Positions 34,331 to 42,667 of a stretch of 64,000 bases of DNA are shown piece after piece. Numbering within the stretch: the stretch's first letter is position 1; each line of letters opens with the position of its first letter. Origin of the DNA: CAZDYP01 sp964509505 (lineage in GTDB: Bacteria > Chloroflexota > Anaerolineae > JACRMK01); NCBI GenBank assembly GCA_964509505.1, contig CAZDYP010000003.1, forward strand, positions 7,905 to 71,904. Direction: 5' to 3'. Position numbers and translations under genes: made by a program. The notes beneath the pieces are model-generated. The model made no database searches. It worked only from the letters and a program-made list of their open reading frames with translations, and had not been told where the DNA came from.

Positions 34331-35554
34331 TTAGATGTTCAACGCCTTTTGAAACGCTTTCATCGTCGGCTCGATATAGACAGGCGAGGCGAGATGCGGC
34401 GATACGGCTTCTTGTGTCTTGAGGCCGTTGCCTGTGATATAGATGACGACAGTTTCTTCAGGATCCAGCTTGCGCGCCTCTGTCAGCTTCTTCAACGCGG
34501 CGATAGTCACCCCCCCCGCCGTTTCCGTGAAGATACCCTCGGTGCTGGCAAGCAAGCGCATACCTTCGCCGATGCTCTCTTCGCTGACCCGTTCAATGGA
34601 GCCGCTCGATTCGCGCGCGACCCGCAACGAGTAGAATCCATCCGCGGGCGCGCCAATCGCCAACGACTTTGCAACAGTCTTGGGCTTCACGGGTTGCACA
34701 TTCTCTACACCTTGCTCGTACGCCACGGCGACGGGCGAACACCCTTCCGCTTGCGCGCCAATCATCTTCGTCTGCACACCGTCAATCAACCCAACCTTTT
34801 TGAGCTCGTTGAAGCCCTTCCAAATTTTTGTGTAGAGCGACCCCGACGCAATCGGCGCAATCACACAATCGGGCGCGCGCCAACCCAATTGCTCCGCGAC
34901 TTCGTAGGCAAGTGTCTTCGAGCCTTCGGAATAATACGGGCGCATGTTGATGTTGACAAATGCCCAACCATACTCATCACCCACTTCCGTTGCGAGCCGA
35001 TTGGCTGCATCGTAGTTGCCATCAATCGCGACGATGGTCGCGCCATACACCGACGCATTCGTAATCTTCGCAGGCTCAAGGTCGGCGGGAATGAACACGT
35101 AAGCGGGAATGCCTGCTTTCGCCGCGTGCGCCGACACCGATGCCGCGAGGTTGCCCGTTGAGGCGCACGCCAACGCGCGAAAGCCAAACTCCAACGCTTT
35201 CGTCGAAGCCATCGCCACCACGCGATCCTTGAACGAAAATGTCGGATTGACCGAATCGTTTTTGATATAGAGGTTTTTCAAGCCAAGCCGCTTGCCCAGC
35301 TGTTCGGCTTTGACGAGCGGTGTGAAGCCCGCATTCAAATCGGTGCATGGGTTGTGATTGGCTGGCAACAACGCTTGATAACGCCACACGGAACGTGGGC
35401 CTTGCGCGATAGCCGCGCGGGAAATTTGCGCGCGAATGGTGCCATAGTCGTACACCGCTTCAAGCGGCCCCAAGCACTCCTCGCACACATATTGTGGAGA
35501 TTCGGGATATTGAGCGCCACATTGGCGGCAACGCAGCGCCACGACATTGGACAT
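34331..35554 (-). CDS. thrC: Threonine synthase
   Basis: 407 residues. The N-terminal zinc finger is CRQCGAQYP..YVCEECLGP, the PLP lysine is in TFSFKDRVVAM, CASTGNLAASVSAHA is the Ser/Asn loop, and APIASGSLYTKIW is the phosphate region. It makes threonine from O-phosphohomoserine; thrB follows on the same transcript. AAGGAGGG lies seven bases before ATG 35554. The about 350-base leader contains a consensus promoter, a SAM-I riboswitch and a terminator. It is a paralogue of the gene at 23839. Confidence 0.9.
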   Translation of the reverse strand: MSNVVALRCRQCGAQYPESPQYVCEECLGPLEAVYDYGTIRAQISRAAIAQGPRSVWRYQALLPANHNPCTDLNAGFTPLVKAEQLGKRLGLKNLYIKNDSVNPTFSFKDRVVAMASTKALEFGFRALACASTGNLAASVSAHAAKAGIPAYVFIPADLEPAKITNASVYGATIVAIDGNYDAANRLATEVGDEYGWAFVNINMRPYYSEGSKTLAYEVAEQLGWRAPDCVIAPIASGSLYTKIWKGFNELKKVGLIDGVQTKMIGAQAEGCSPVAVAYEQGVENVQPVKPKTVAKSLAIGAPADGFYSLRVARESSGSIERVSEESIGEGMRLLASTEGIFTETAGGVTIAALKKLTEARKLDPEETVVIYITGNGLKTQEAVSPHLASPVYIEPTMKAFQKALNI

Positions 35555-35596
35555 CTGAACCCTCCTTAAGAAGTACGAAATATCCAGAGAGGGAGA

Positions 35597-35675
35597 GAGA
35601 GGAGATGAAAGACTAAAGTTTAAAGATTGAAGATGAACTCTAATCTTTAGTCTTTAGTCTTTAGTCTTTATCTGA
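35597..35675. repeat. Inverted word-repeat (GACTAAAG / CTTTAGTC)
   Basis: AGACTAAAGTTTAAAGATTG is answered by AATCTTTAGTC and two further TTTAGTC copies. It lies in the thrC leader between the riboswitch terminator and the ribosome site. Confidence 0.65.
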
Positions 35676-35707
35676 AAACAAAACACTCCCCGTCAAGGAG
35701 AGTGTTT
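35676..35707 (-). terminator. Riboswitch-controlled terminator of the thrC leader
   Basis: On the minus strand AAACACTCTCC-TTGAC-GGGGAGTGTTT is followed by TGTTTT. It lies downstream of the SAM-I aptamer and upstream of thrC. Confidence 0.85.
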
Positions 35708-35764
35708 GATTCACGACAAGTCATCTCCCAGACGGTGCGCGCGTCTGAGAGAACTTATGAAGTT

Positions 35765-35882
35765 TTCAAGTCATCTCTCAGACACACCTGCTGTCTGACG
35801 GAATTGGCACAGCGTTCACAAAATGTGTGAACCCGTTGCCGAGGCTTCATCGGGCCGTTCCCTCCGCCTCTCTGGATGAACA
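35765..35882 (-). ncRNA. SAM-I (S-box) riboswitch upstream of thrC
   Basis: Read on the minus strand, the conserved core is textbook: CCAGAGAGGCGGAGGGA, then CGGCCCGATGAAGCCTCGGC with AAC, a hairpin GGTTCACACATTTTGTGAAC, the binding-site strand GTGCCAATTCC, and the closing GAGAGATGAC whose GATGA pairs with TCATC at the 5' end. S-adenosylmethionine binding should stabilise the first helix. Two near copies of the closing strand's partner and of the strand itself follow (35742-35755 and 35718-35733), providing alternative pairings before the terminator. S-boxes normally switch genes off when SAM is high. Confidence 0.92.
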
Positions 35883-35906
35883 ATCCTATTCAAATTGTTG
35901 GGCGCG

Positions 35907-35934
35907 ATTATAACACAGCGCTGGTAGTTGTCAA
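35907..35934 (-). promoter_or_regulatory. Sigma-70 type promoter of the thrC leader
   Basis: On the minus strand TTGACA (35934-35929) and TATAAT (35912-35907) are separated by 16 bases, both perfect consensus. Transcription would begin near 35900, just ahead of the aptamer. Confidence 0.85.
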
Positions 35935-36032
35935 AAGCGAATGAATGACATAGAATCGCAACGATTTGGAGTTCCAGTTCCAGTCCCAACTTCTCGAAAG
36001 AACTGGAACTCTCAACTGGAACTGGAGGAAAG

Positions 36033-36929
36033 ATGCGAACCGCGAAGCTCATTCTCAACCCCGCCGCCGGACGCGGGCGCGCAGGCGCATTGTTGCCAGA
36101 GATTCGCAGCACACTCAAGGCGCATGGCATCGAAGCCGATGTCGCGCAAACTCGCGCGCCGCGTGAAGCGATTGACCTGGCGCAACGCGCGAAAGGGGAT
36201 GGGCACGAGCTCATCATCGTAGCGGGCGGTGATGGCACGGTGCACGAAGTGGTGAATGGGCTCGCGCAGGCGGCGGGCGGTGGCGTCATTGGCGCACTGG
36301 GCCTCATCGCGATTGGGTCAGGCAACGACTTTGCGAAGATGCTTCCGGTACCCACCGATTGGCGCGCGGCGTGTCAACAAATTGCCCAAGGGCAGCTACG
36401 GCGCGTGGACGTCGGCCGCGTCAACGGCGAATACTTCACCAACAATATCGGCATCGGCTTCGAGGCGCAAGTCGGGCTCGAAGCGCGCAGAATCTGGTGG
36501 GCGCGCGGCACGGCGATTTACGTCGCCGCGCTCGCGCGCACGCTGCTCGTTTCGTATCGGACGCCGCACGTGCAAATCGAATTGGACGGCGAGCAGGTGA
36601 AACAAAATGTCACGTTGATTTCGTTGGGCAATGGGCGCTGCACAGGTGGAGGTTTTTGGATGACGCCGCACGCGACGATTGACGATGGCTTATTTGACGT
36701 GTGCATCGGACATCAGATGACGAAGCCACAAATGCTAGGGCTGGTGCCCCATGTCATGCGCGGCACACACATTGACAAACCGCTCGTGCGGATGACGCGC
36801 GCGCGCAAAGTCACCATCATATCCGACGAGCCGTTGCCCATGCACGCCGACGGCGAAACCGTGCAGAGCGATTTTCACCAGCGCATTGAGGCAGAGTTGT
36901 TGCCGCAAAAACTGACCGTCATCGCCTGA
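36033..36929 (+). CDS. Diacylglycerol kinase-family lipid kinase (YegS/BmrU type), copy 1
   Basis: 298 residues with the catalytic domain signature at the start: LILNPAAGRGRA (phosphate loop), IIVAGGDGTVHEVVNGL (GGDGT nucleotide site) and IGSGNDFAKML. The C-terminal beta domain contains LISLGNGRCTGGGFWMTP and DDGLFDVCI. It phosphorylates a lipid at the cytoplasmic membrane face; the exact lipid is uncertain. It stands first in a coupled group with a second copy at 36999. The spacer ahead (35960-36030) repeats GGAACTGGAACT in both senses. Confidence 0.87.
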   Translation: MRTAKLILNPAAGRGRAGALLPEIRSTLKAHGIEADVAQTRAPREAIDLAQRAKGDGHELIIVAGGDGTVHEVVNGLAQAAGGGVIGALGLIAIGSGNDFAKMLPVPTDWRAACQQIAQGQLRRVDVGRVNGEYFTNNIGIGFEAQVGLEARRIWWARGTAIYVAALARTLLVSYRTPHVQIELDGEQVKQNVTLISLGNGRCTGGGFWMTPHATIDDGLFDVCIGHQMTKPQMLGLVPHVMRGTHIDKPLVRMTRARKVTIISDEPLPMHADGETVQSDFHQRIEAELLPQKLTVIA

Positions 36930-36998
36930 CAGCGTTTACACCCAACACAGTTCGGTAAGGCCAGACCTGCCACAGGTGCGGAGTCTCAAGGAAGAAAG

Positions 36999-37907
36999 AT
37001 GCGTTCTGCTAAATTGATTTGGAATCCCGCCGCCAACACAGGCCGCCATGGGCGCTTCGCCCCTGAAGCCAAAGCCTTGCTCAAGTCGCACGGCCTTGAC
37101 GTGGATTTGCAACTGACGACGCGGAGCGGCGAAGCAACTGACCTGGCGCAACGCGCCAAGGAAGATGGATTTGAGCTCATCATCAGCGCGGGCGGCGATG
37201 GCACCATTCATGAAATTGTCAATGGGATTGCGCGCTGCGCGCACGCCACCACCAACGGCGCGTTTGGACCGCTTGGCATCTTGCCTTATGGCACCTCGAA
37301 TGAGTTAGCCTTTGCGCTGAAGCTACCGCGTGACTTGCCCACGCTCTGCCAGCGCATGGCGCTTGGTCAGGCGCGGCGCGTGGATTTGTTTTGCGTGAAT
37401 GGACGCACATACAATGTCGCGTCTATGGGCATTGGCTTTCATCCGCAGGTCGGCATCACCGCGCGCACCATGCGCTGGATTGCGGGTGACACGCGCTACC
37501 TGCTCGCCGTCTTCAAAACCTTGTGGCAACACTATCGCACGCCCGCTGTGCAAATTAGTTTGGACGGCGAGACGTGGACGCAAGACATTCTCTTCATCAC
37601 GACCGCGCTCGTCTCACGCATCGGCGGCTTTTATCTTACGCCACAAGCGCAAATAGATGACGGCTTGTTCGACGTATGTATGGTGCGCGGCTTGGGGCGT
37701 TGGCAAGTCGTGCGAGATGTGCCTATCTTTTTGAAAGGCGCGCACGGCGACAAACCGTATGTGCGACTAGCACAAGGACGCAAACTCATGGTGACCAGCG
37801 CTGAACCGTTGGCGGTTGATTCGGACGGCGAAATGCTAGAGGGCACCGATTACCATTGGCAGATCGAGGTTGAATTGCTACCACAAAAATTGGAGGTCAT
37901 TGCATGA
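36999..37907 (+). CDS. Diacylglycerol kinase-family lipid kinase, copy 2
   Basis: 302 residues, clearly a tandem duplicate of the upstream gene with considerable divergence. Its nucleotide site is ISAGGDGTIHEIVNGI, and LPYGTSNELAFALKLP replaces the copy-1 GSGNDFAKML, so N-D becomes N-E. FITTALVSRIGGFYLTP and DDGLFDVCMV follow. The substitution near the active site suggests a different substrate. The stop overlaps the next start (ATGA). Confidence 0.86.
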   Translation: MRSAKLIWNPAANTGRHGRFAPEAKALLKSHGLDVDLQLTTRSGEATDLAQRAKEDGFELIISAGGDGTIHEIVNGIARCAHATTNGAFGPLGILPYGTSNELAFALKLPRDLPTLCQRMALGQARRVDLFCVNGRTYNVASMGIGFHPQVGITARTMRWIAGDTRYLLAVFKTLWQHYRTPAVQISLDGETWTQDILFITTALVSRIGGFYLTPQAQIDDGLFDVCMVRGLGRWQVVRDVPIFLKGAHGDKPYVRLAQGRKLMVTSAEPLAVDSDGEMLEGTDYHWQIEVELLPQKLEVIA

Positions 37908-38758
37908 AGCAGCGTCATTCCAGTTGGAAACTGTGCATTATCGTCAGCCTGATCATCGGGGCGATCATGGTGACGTGGGGGTTGCCTGTCGAGGGCGCGT
38001 GGGAAGGTTCGGGTCAAAATGAGGCTCGTCAAACGGTGCCCCCACCCATGACCAACACGGTCTTTCTGCCGCTCGTCGTCAAGCCTATAGATGTCTGCGC
38101 GGCCATCACGACGACCAACTATAACGTCATCCCTGCGCAGCCGCCGCCCACCGACCGCCCAGCACACTTACACGCCGACTTGAATCTGGGCTTGCGCGGC
38201 TACACCGACACGACCAACACATTGGGGTTGGTTGACTATTCGGGCGACAGCGACGCCGGCGCGCCACAATTGCCGGGGCTCTTTGTGGACAATCGCGTGC
38301 CGACTTTTACCGCGGTCGCAAAAGTTTACAATTGGGATTACGCTGACCCTCCACCAGGCCGACCCACCACGCCCATCAACAATCCACCCGTGACCTTAGC
38401 TTGGATGCAAACTGCGCCGGGCGAAATTATCCAACTGCCCAATCGGCCCGACGAAATTTACGGGGGCGGCTACAAAGCGCTCGTGTTGTATGCGACCACT
38501 GACCGCCTAACATTGAAATACACCCGCGATGACAATGTGATTAGTGGATACACACTGCATCTTGAAAATGTCTGCACCGAGCCGAATCTTTTAGCGCTCT
38601 ATGAACAACAGAATAATGCAGGACGCGGCAATTTGCCTGCGCTCACAGGCTTGCAACCGTTGGGACGCTCGCGTGGCGTCAGCATCGGCGTCGCCATTCA
38701 AGATAATGGCGCTTGGCTTGACCCACGCTCGCGCAAAGATTGGTGGCAAGGCAGATAA
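37904..38758 (+). CDS. Secreted hypothetical protein
   Basis: 284 residues with a signal peptide or anchor (KLCIIVSLIIGAIMVTWGLP). The mature part has Pro-rich pieces, HLHADLNLGLRGYTDT, KVYNWDYADPPPGRP, YKALVLYATTDRLTLKYTRD and a final IQDNGAWLDPRSRKDWWQ. I do not know a named family, although the last segment looks like a conserved block of exported Chloroflexota-type proteins. Translational coupling to the lipid kinases suggests a role at the cell envelope. Confidence 0.65.
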   Translation: MKQRHSSWKLCIIVSLIIGAIMVTWGLPVEGAWEGSGQNEARQTVPPPMTNTVFLPLVVKPIDVCAAITTTNYNVIPAQPPPTDRPAHLHADLNLGLRGYTDTTNTLGLVDYSGDSDAGAPQLPGLFVDNRVPTFTAVAKVYNWDYADPPPGRPTTPINNPPVTLAWMQTAPGEIIQLPNRPDEIYGGGYKALVLYATTDRLTLKYTRDDNVISGYTLHLENVCTEPNLLALYEQQNNAGRGNLPALTGLQPLGRSRGVSIGVAIQDNGAWLDPRSRKDWWQGR

Positions 38759-38834
38759 CCATCAGTCGTCAGTAGCCAGTAGCCAGATTTGATTCGCTTC
38801 AGCTGGCTATTGGTTACTGAATACTGACTACTCA
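38759..38834. repeat. Inverted word-repeat (CAGTAGCCAGTAGCC / GGCTATTGGTTACTG)
   Basis: GTCAGTAGCCAGTAGCCAG is answered by CAGCTGGCTATTGGTTACTG and AATACTGACTACT. It separates the secreted protein gene from the phosphomutase-like gene. Confidence 0.65.
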
Positions 38835-38835
38835 C

Positions 38836-39732
38836 ATGTGCATCCTCTTCCTCTTCCTCGACGGCGTCGGCATCGGCGCGCGCGACGAGACCAACCCTTT
38901 CACTCGCGCGCAATTGCCTGTGCTGCGCGAGTTGCTGGGTGGCTTGCCGTTTCTCGATGCGCCGCGCTTGGAGAATCGGCGTGCGTGTGTCATGCCGCTC
39001 GATGCAAACTTGGGCGTGGCAGGTCTGCCGCAAAGCGGCACAGGACAGACCACGCTGCTCACAGGCATCAACGCGGCGGAGCAGCTTGGCGAGCATTACG
39101 GGCCGTATCCCGATGCGCGTTTGTTGGCGTTGTTGAACGACAACCTCTTCCATCGGCTGCAAGTCCTGGGCAAGCGCGTGGCTTTCGCCAATGCGTACCC
39201 GCCGATTTTTTTTGAGCGCATGGCGCGCGGCACCGATCGGCGTTCGGCGATGGCGCAAGCTGCTGGCATGGCGCACGTTCCCTATCGCACACGCGACGAC
39301 CTCGCGCACAGTCGCGCCGTCTCGATGTCGTTGACAAATGAGCGTTGGCCCAATCATCATAATCCGCCGCCCATCATCACCCCATTCGCCGCAGGACAAA
39401 ACCTCGCGCGACTCGCCAACGACCACGATTTCACGCTCTTCGAGTTCGCGCTCACCGACATCGCAGGGCATCGTCCTGCGCGCATGTCGGCTGTGACGAT
39501 TCTCGAACGCTTGGACGAATTTCTCGGCGGTGTATTGGACGGCTTCAACCTGCGCGATTCGCTCTTGCTCATCACAAGCGACCACGGCAACATCGAGGAC
39601 AGCACGACGAAGCAACATACGCGCAACCCCGTGCCTGCGATTATCGTCGGCGTGCGGCGACGTGAGTTCGCGGAGGGGTTGCGGTCGTTGGTGGGGGTGA
39701 CGCCTGCGATTGTAAAATGGGTGCAAACATAG
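38836..39732 (+). CDS. Metalloenzyme/alkaline phosphatase superfamily protein (phosphomutase-like)
   Basis: 298 residues. Metal and nucleophile motifs of the phosphopentomutase/iPGM superfamily: LFLDGVGIGARDE with the first Asp, QSGTGQTTLLTGINA with the nucleophilic threonine, and TSDHGNIEDSTTKQHT with the last Asp/His pair. It is shorter than iPGM of about 510 residues and lacks its inserted domain. It probably moves or removes a phosphoryl group; the substrate is unknown. Confidence 0.78.
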   Translation: MCILFLFLDGVGIGARDETNPFTRAQLPVLRELLGGLPFLDAPRLENRRACVMPLDANLGVAGLPQSGTGQTTLLTGINAAEQLGEHYGPYPDARLLALLNDNLFHRLQVLGKRVAFANAYPPIFFERMARGTDRRSAMAQAAGMAHVPYRTRDDLAHSRAVSMSLTNERWPNHHNPPPIITPFAAGQNLARLANDHDFTLFEFALTDIAGHRPARMSAVTILERLDEFLGGVLDGFNLRDSLLLITSDHGNIEDSTTKQHTRNPVPAIIVGVRRREFAEGLRSLVGVTPAIVKWVQT

Positions 39733-39765
39733 CTAGCTGACTATATTTTTATCGAGAGGTTACTA

Positions 39766-40305
39766 ATGTCCTTCTCCCTCCTCCACTCCGAAACCATCTA
39801 CCAAGGCCGCGCCTTCGCCGTGCGACGCGACGAGGTGCGCTTGCCCGACGGCAAGACCGCACAGCTCGACATTGTAGCGCATTCTGGCGCGGTCACGCTC
39901 GTGCCTGTGGACGAGCAAGGGCGCATCTGGTTCGTGCGCCAATATCGCCATGCGGCGGGCGAGCGGTTGTTGGAGTTGCCTGCTGGCACGCTCGAGCCCG
40001 CCGAAGCGCCCGAAGTGTGCGCGGCGCGCGAGCTGCGCGAAGAAATCGGCATGGCGGCGGGCGCATTACAAAAACTCGGCGAAAGCTTTCTTGCGCCCGG
40101 CTACTCCACCGAAATGATGCACTTCTTCTTGGCGACGGATTTGCAGCACGCGCCGCTTGCGCACGATTCAGATGAGTTTTTGAATGTAGAACATATTCCC
40201 ATTGCACGCGCATTCGAGCTGGCGCACGCGGGGCAGCTACGCGATGCGAAAAGTTTGGCGGCGTTGTTGTTGGCGCGACCCTACCTACCCAAAGTGCAGG
40301 TGTAG
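39766..40305 (+). CDS. Nudix hydrolase, ADP-ribose pyrophosphatase-like
   Basis: 179 residues. The Nudix box GTLEPAEAPEVCAARELREE continuing IGM is complete (G..E.......REL.EE.G). The upstream VPVDEQGRIWFVRQYRHAAG and the downstream YSTEMMHFFLATDL fit ADP-ribose or sugar-nucleotide diphosphatases. GAGAGG precedes ATG 39766. The gene ends 24 bases before a false assembly gap that duplicates its last codons. Confidence 0.88.
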   Translation: MSFSLLHSETIYQGRAFAVRRDEVRLPDGKTAQLDIVAHSGAVTLVPVDEQGRIWFVRQYRHAAGERLLELPAGTLEPAEAPEVCAARELREEIGMAAGALQKLGESFLAPGYSTEMMHFFLATDLQHAPLAHDSDEFLNVEHIPIARAFELAHAGQLRDAKSLAALLLARPYLPKVQV

Positions 40306-40481
40306 GACAAGTTTCTAACTTGTTCGCANNNNNNNNNNNNNNNNNNNNNNNNNNNNNNNNNNNNNNNNNNNNNNNNNNNNNNNNNNNNNNNNNNNNNNNN
40401 NNNNNNNNNNNNNNNNNNNNNNNNNNNNCGACCCTACCTACCCAAAGTGCAGGTGTAGGACAAGTTTCTAACTTGTTCGCA
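40276..40481. other. 100-N assembly gap flanked by a 53-base duplicate
   Basis: Bases 40329-40428 are N. Bases 40276-40328 and 40429-40481 are identical over 53 positions. The copy after the gap is not a second Nudix gene end; the contigs simply overlap. Confidence 0.93.
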
Positions 40482-40589
40482 TTAGGAGAGAGGATGAGGA
40501 TGCGGGCGTGAATCCAAATTTGCCAGTCAAGCGTATAATACATCGGACTAGCAAACATGTCTCTTGACTGTTGAGTATGAGATACACCG

Positions 40590-40633
40590 CACAGACGCGA
40601 AGCGCGCACCAAGCCTGCTTCGCGTCTGTGTGT
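40590..40633. repeat. Inverted repeat upstream of the cyclase
   Basis: ACAGACGCGAAGC and GCTTCGCGTCTGTG form a long hairpin about 15 bases ahead of the cyclase start. It may influence its expression. Confidence 0.6.
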
Positions 40634-40648
40634 TTAGTAGAGGTTCAG

Positions 40649-42490
40649 ATGAGCAATTTCTTCCGCAAAGAATTTCGTTATCACTGGGCATGGCAATTGC
40701 AATCGTCGCCTGAAGAGCTATGGTCGCTCGTCACCGACACTAACCGTTTCAACCGCGATAGCGGCGTGCCCGCGATTGAACCACGCGCCACGCAGACCGA
40801 TCACATGGTCAATGCGCGTCGGTCGCTGCGCTTATATCGGCTGGGGGTGCGCGTAGATTACGAAGAAGAGCCATTCGAGTGGATTTATCCGCGACGGTAC
40901 GGCGTCAAGCGTTATTACCATAGTGGGCCTGTCGCGTCTATGCGCGTCAATGTCCAACTACAGCCACAGCTCAATGGCGGCACACAACTCATTTATGAGG
41001 TGCGCGCGCAAGCGCGCAATCTATTGGGACTGATCGCTATCCCGCTTCAAATTGGTTGGTTAAGCGCACGCAGCTTCGATAAAACCTTTCGCGCCTACGA
41101 CCACGTCATCACAACGCGACAATCGTTGTTCACCGCAGCTGGCCCCGCGCATTTTCCAGCAGGCGGGCGCGAGCGTCTGGCGACGTTCACAAAAAATTTG
41201 CTCGAGCAAGGCGCGACACCCGAGCACGTGAACACACTCTCTCAGTTTATTGAACAAGCCGACGATTTCATCCTCGCGCGGATACGACCTTATCAATTGG
41301 CGGATGAATGGGGCTATCCCCGTCGCGCTGTGCTCGAATTGTGCTTATGGGCGACGCGCGTCGGCTTGCTCAATTTTCAATGGGAAGTGCTTTGCCCTTT
41401 GTGTCGTGGCGCGAAGCAAGAAAGCGCCACCTTGAGCGACATTAAGGCAAAAGTGCATTGCGACACGTGCAACATTGACTTCACGGCGAACTTCGAGCGT
41501 TCGGTCGAATTGACGTTCCATCCAAACCCCGCCGTGCGCCACTACGAAACGCGCGAGTTTTGCATGGGCGGACCGCAACTCACGCCGCACATCGTCGCAC
41601 AGCAATTGCTCCCCACGCATTCGCAACGCGCAGTGTCGCTGCAACTCGAACCCGGCCGCTATCGCATCCGCACGTTGGAACTGGCAGGTAGTCAAGCGCT
41701 GCTGGCAGCAGCCGGCGGCGCGCATGAACTGACTATTCACGTCAATCGCAACGGTTGGCTCAACGATGAGCCGAGCATCGGACTTGCCGCAACCTTGCAG
41801 CTCGACAACGCGACGGACTCGGAGCAGTTGTTCATCTTGGAGCGTACGAAATGGAGCGATCAGGCGGCGACGGCTGCCGAGGTCACTGCCTTGCAAGTGT
41901 TCCGTGATTTGTTTGCAAATGAGGCGCTGCGCCCCGGCGATCAATTTTCGGTGGGCAGTCTCACCATTTTGTTCACGGATTTGCGCGGCTCCACGAGCTT
42001 ATATCGTGAGGTGGGTGATGCTACCGCCTTCGGTTACGTGATGAGCCATTTCGACGTGCTGCGCCTAGCCATCGCCAACGAAGACGGGGCGATTGTGAAG
42101 ACGATTGGCGATGCGGTGATGGGCGTCTTTCGTAATCCTGCGTCTGCCTTGCGCGCCATCATTCACGCACAACAAGAGCTGATGCGTCCGACACCGAACC
42201 GTCAGCCGCTAACCCTCAAAGCAGGCTTGCACTATGGCCCCTGCGTCGCCGTCACATTGAATGGTCGTCTCGACTACTTCGGCTCGACCGTCAACATCGC
42301 AGCGCGACTCGAAGGCTTCTCGTCGGGCGATGACGTGATCGTTTCCGCGGCGGTGCGCGATGATCCCGAAGTCGCCAAGCTGCTTGACGAACGCACAGGT
42401 TGTTGGCGCGCTGAACCATTCGAGTCAAAGCTAAAAGGGTTTGGCGAAGAGAACTTCATGCTGTATCGCATCGCAGCAAAGACACAATAG
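40649..42490 (+). CDS. Class III adenylate/guanylate cyclase with N-terminal SRPBCC-like domain
   Basis: 613 residues. Residues about 1-170 resemble a START/SRPBCC lipid-binding module (WQLQSSPEELWSLVTDTNRF). A middle region of about 250 residues has a CPLCRGAKQ..CDTCNID zinc-finger-like pair. The C-terminal cyclase domain (about 440-610) has both metal aspartates (LFTDLRGSTSLY and IGDAVMGVF) and VNIAARLEGFSSG. It makes cAMP or cGMP, probably gated by the N-terminal domain; no membrane helix is seen. ATG 40649 is chosen because upstream codons run through the hairpin and false gap. Confidence 0.87.
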   Translation: MSNFFRKEFRYHWAWQLQSSPEELWSLVTDTNRFNRDSGVPAIEPRATQTDHMVNARRSLRLYRLGVRVDYEEEPFEWIYPRRYGVKRYYHSGPVASMRVNVQLQPQLNGGTQLIYEVRAQARNLLGLIAIPLQIGWLSARSFDKTFRAYDHVITTRQSLFTAAGPAHFPAGGRERLATFTKNLLEQGATPEHVNTLSQFIEQADDFILARIRPYQLADEWGYPRRAVLELCLWATRVGLLNFQWEVLCPLCRGAKQESATLSDIKAKVHCDTCNIDFTANFERSVELTFHPNPAVRHYETREFCMGGPQLTPHIVAQQLLPTHSQRAVSLQLEPGRYRIRTLELAGSQALLAAAGGAHELTIHVNRNGWLNDEPSIGLAATLQLDNATDSEQLFILERTKWSDQAATAAEVTALQVFRDLFANEALRPGDQFSVGSLTILFTDLRGSTSLYREVGDATAFGYVMSHFDVLRLAIANEDGAIVKTIGDAVMGVFRNPASALRAIIHAQQELMRPTPNRQPLTLKAGLHYGPCVAVTLNGRLDYFGSTVNIAARLEGFSSGDDVIVSAAVRDDPEVAKLLDERTGCWRAEPFESKLKGFGEENFMLYRIAAKTQ

Positions 42491-42601
42491 GCTCTACCAA
42501 CTTGAGTGTCGAATGGCTCACGCGGACACAGCCCACGCCCGACGGCGGATATGTCCATCCGCCTTGAGCGTTGGTAAAACCGCAGCAAAGCTAGAAGAGC
42601 C
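42490..42601. mobile_element. MITE-like element after the cyclase gene
   Basis: GGCTCTACCAAC at the left and GTTGGT...AGAGCC at the right are inverted. The interior has GGCGGATATGTCCATCCGCC followed by TTGAGCG, as in 8731-8853. A truncated left end (GGCTCTACCGATTTTAGTG) recurs at 46797. It begins on the last base of the cyclase stop codon. Confidence 0.45.
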
Positions 42602-42606
42602 ATAAA

Positions 42607-42648
42607 ACAAAAATCCTCCCGTAGCGCGACGCTGTGGGAGGATTTTTG
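42607..42648. terminator. Bidirectional terminator between convergent genes
   Basis: AAAAATCCTCCC (42609-42620) pairs with GGGAGGATTTTT (42635-42646). Confidence 0.88.
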
Positions 42649-42667
42649 TATGTATCGTGTGAGTCAT

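Noticed and set aside
38698..39726. A 342-codon minus-strand frame opposite the phosphomutase-like gene
   Set aside because: Antisense shadow; the plus strand carries DGVGIG, GTGQTTLLTG and TSDHGN motifs.
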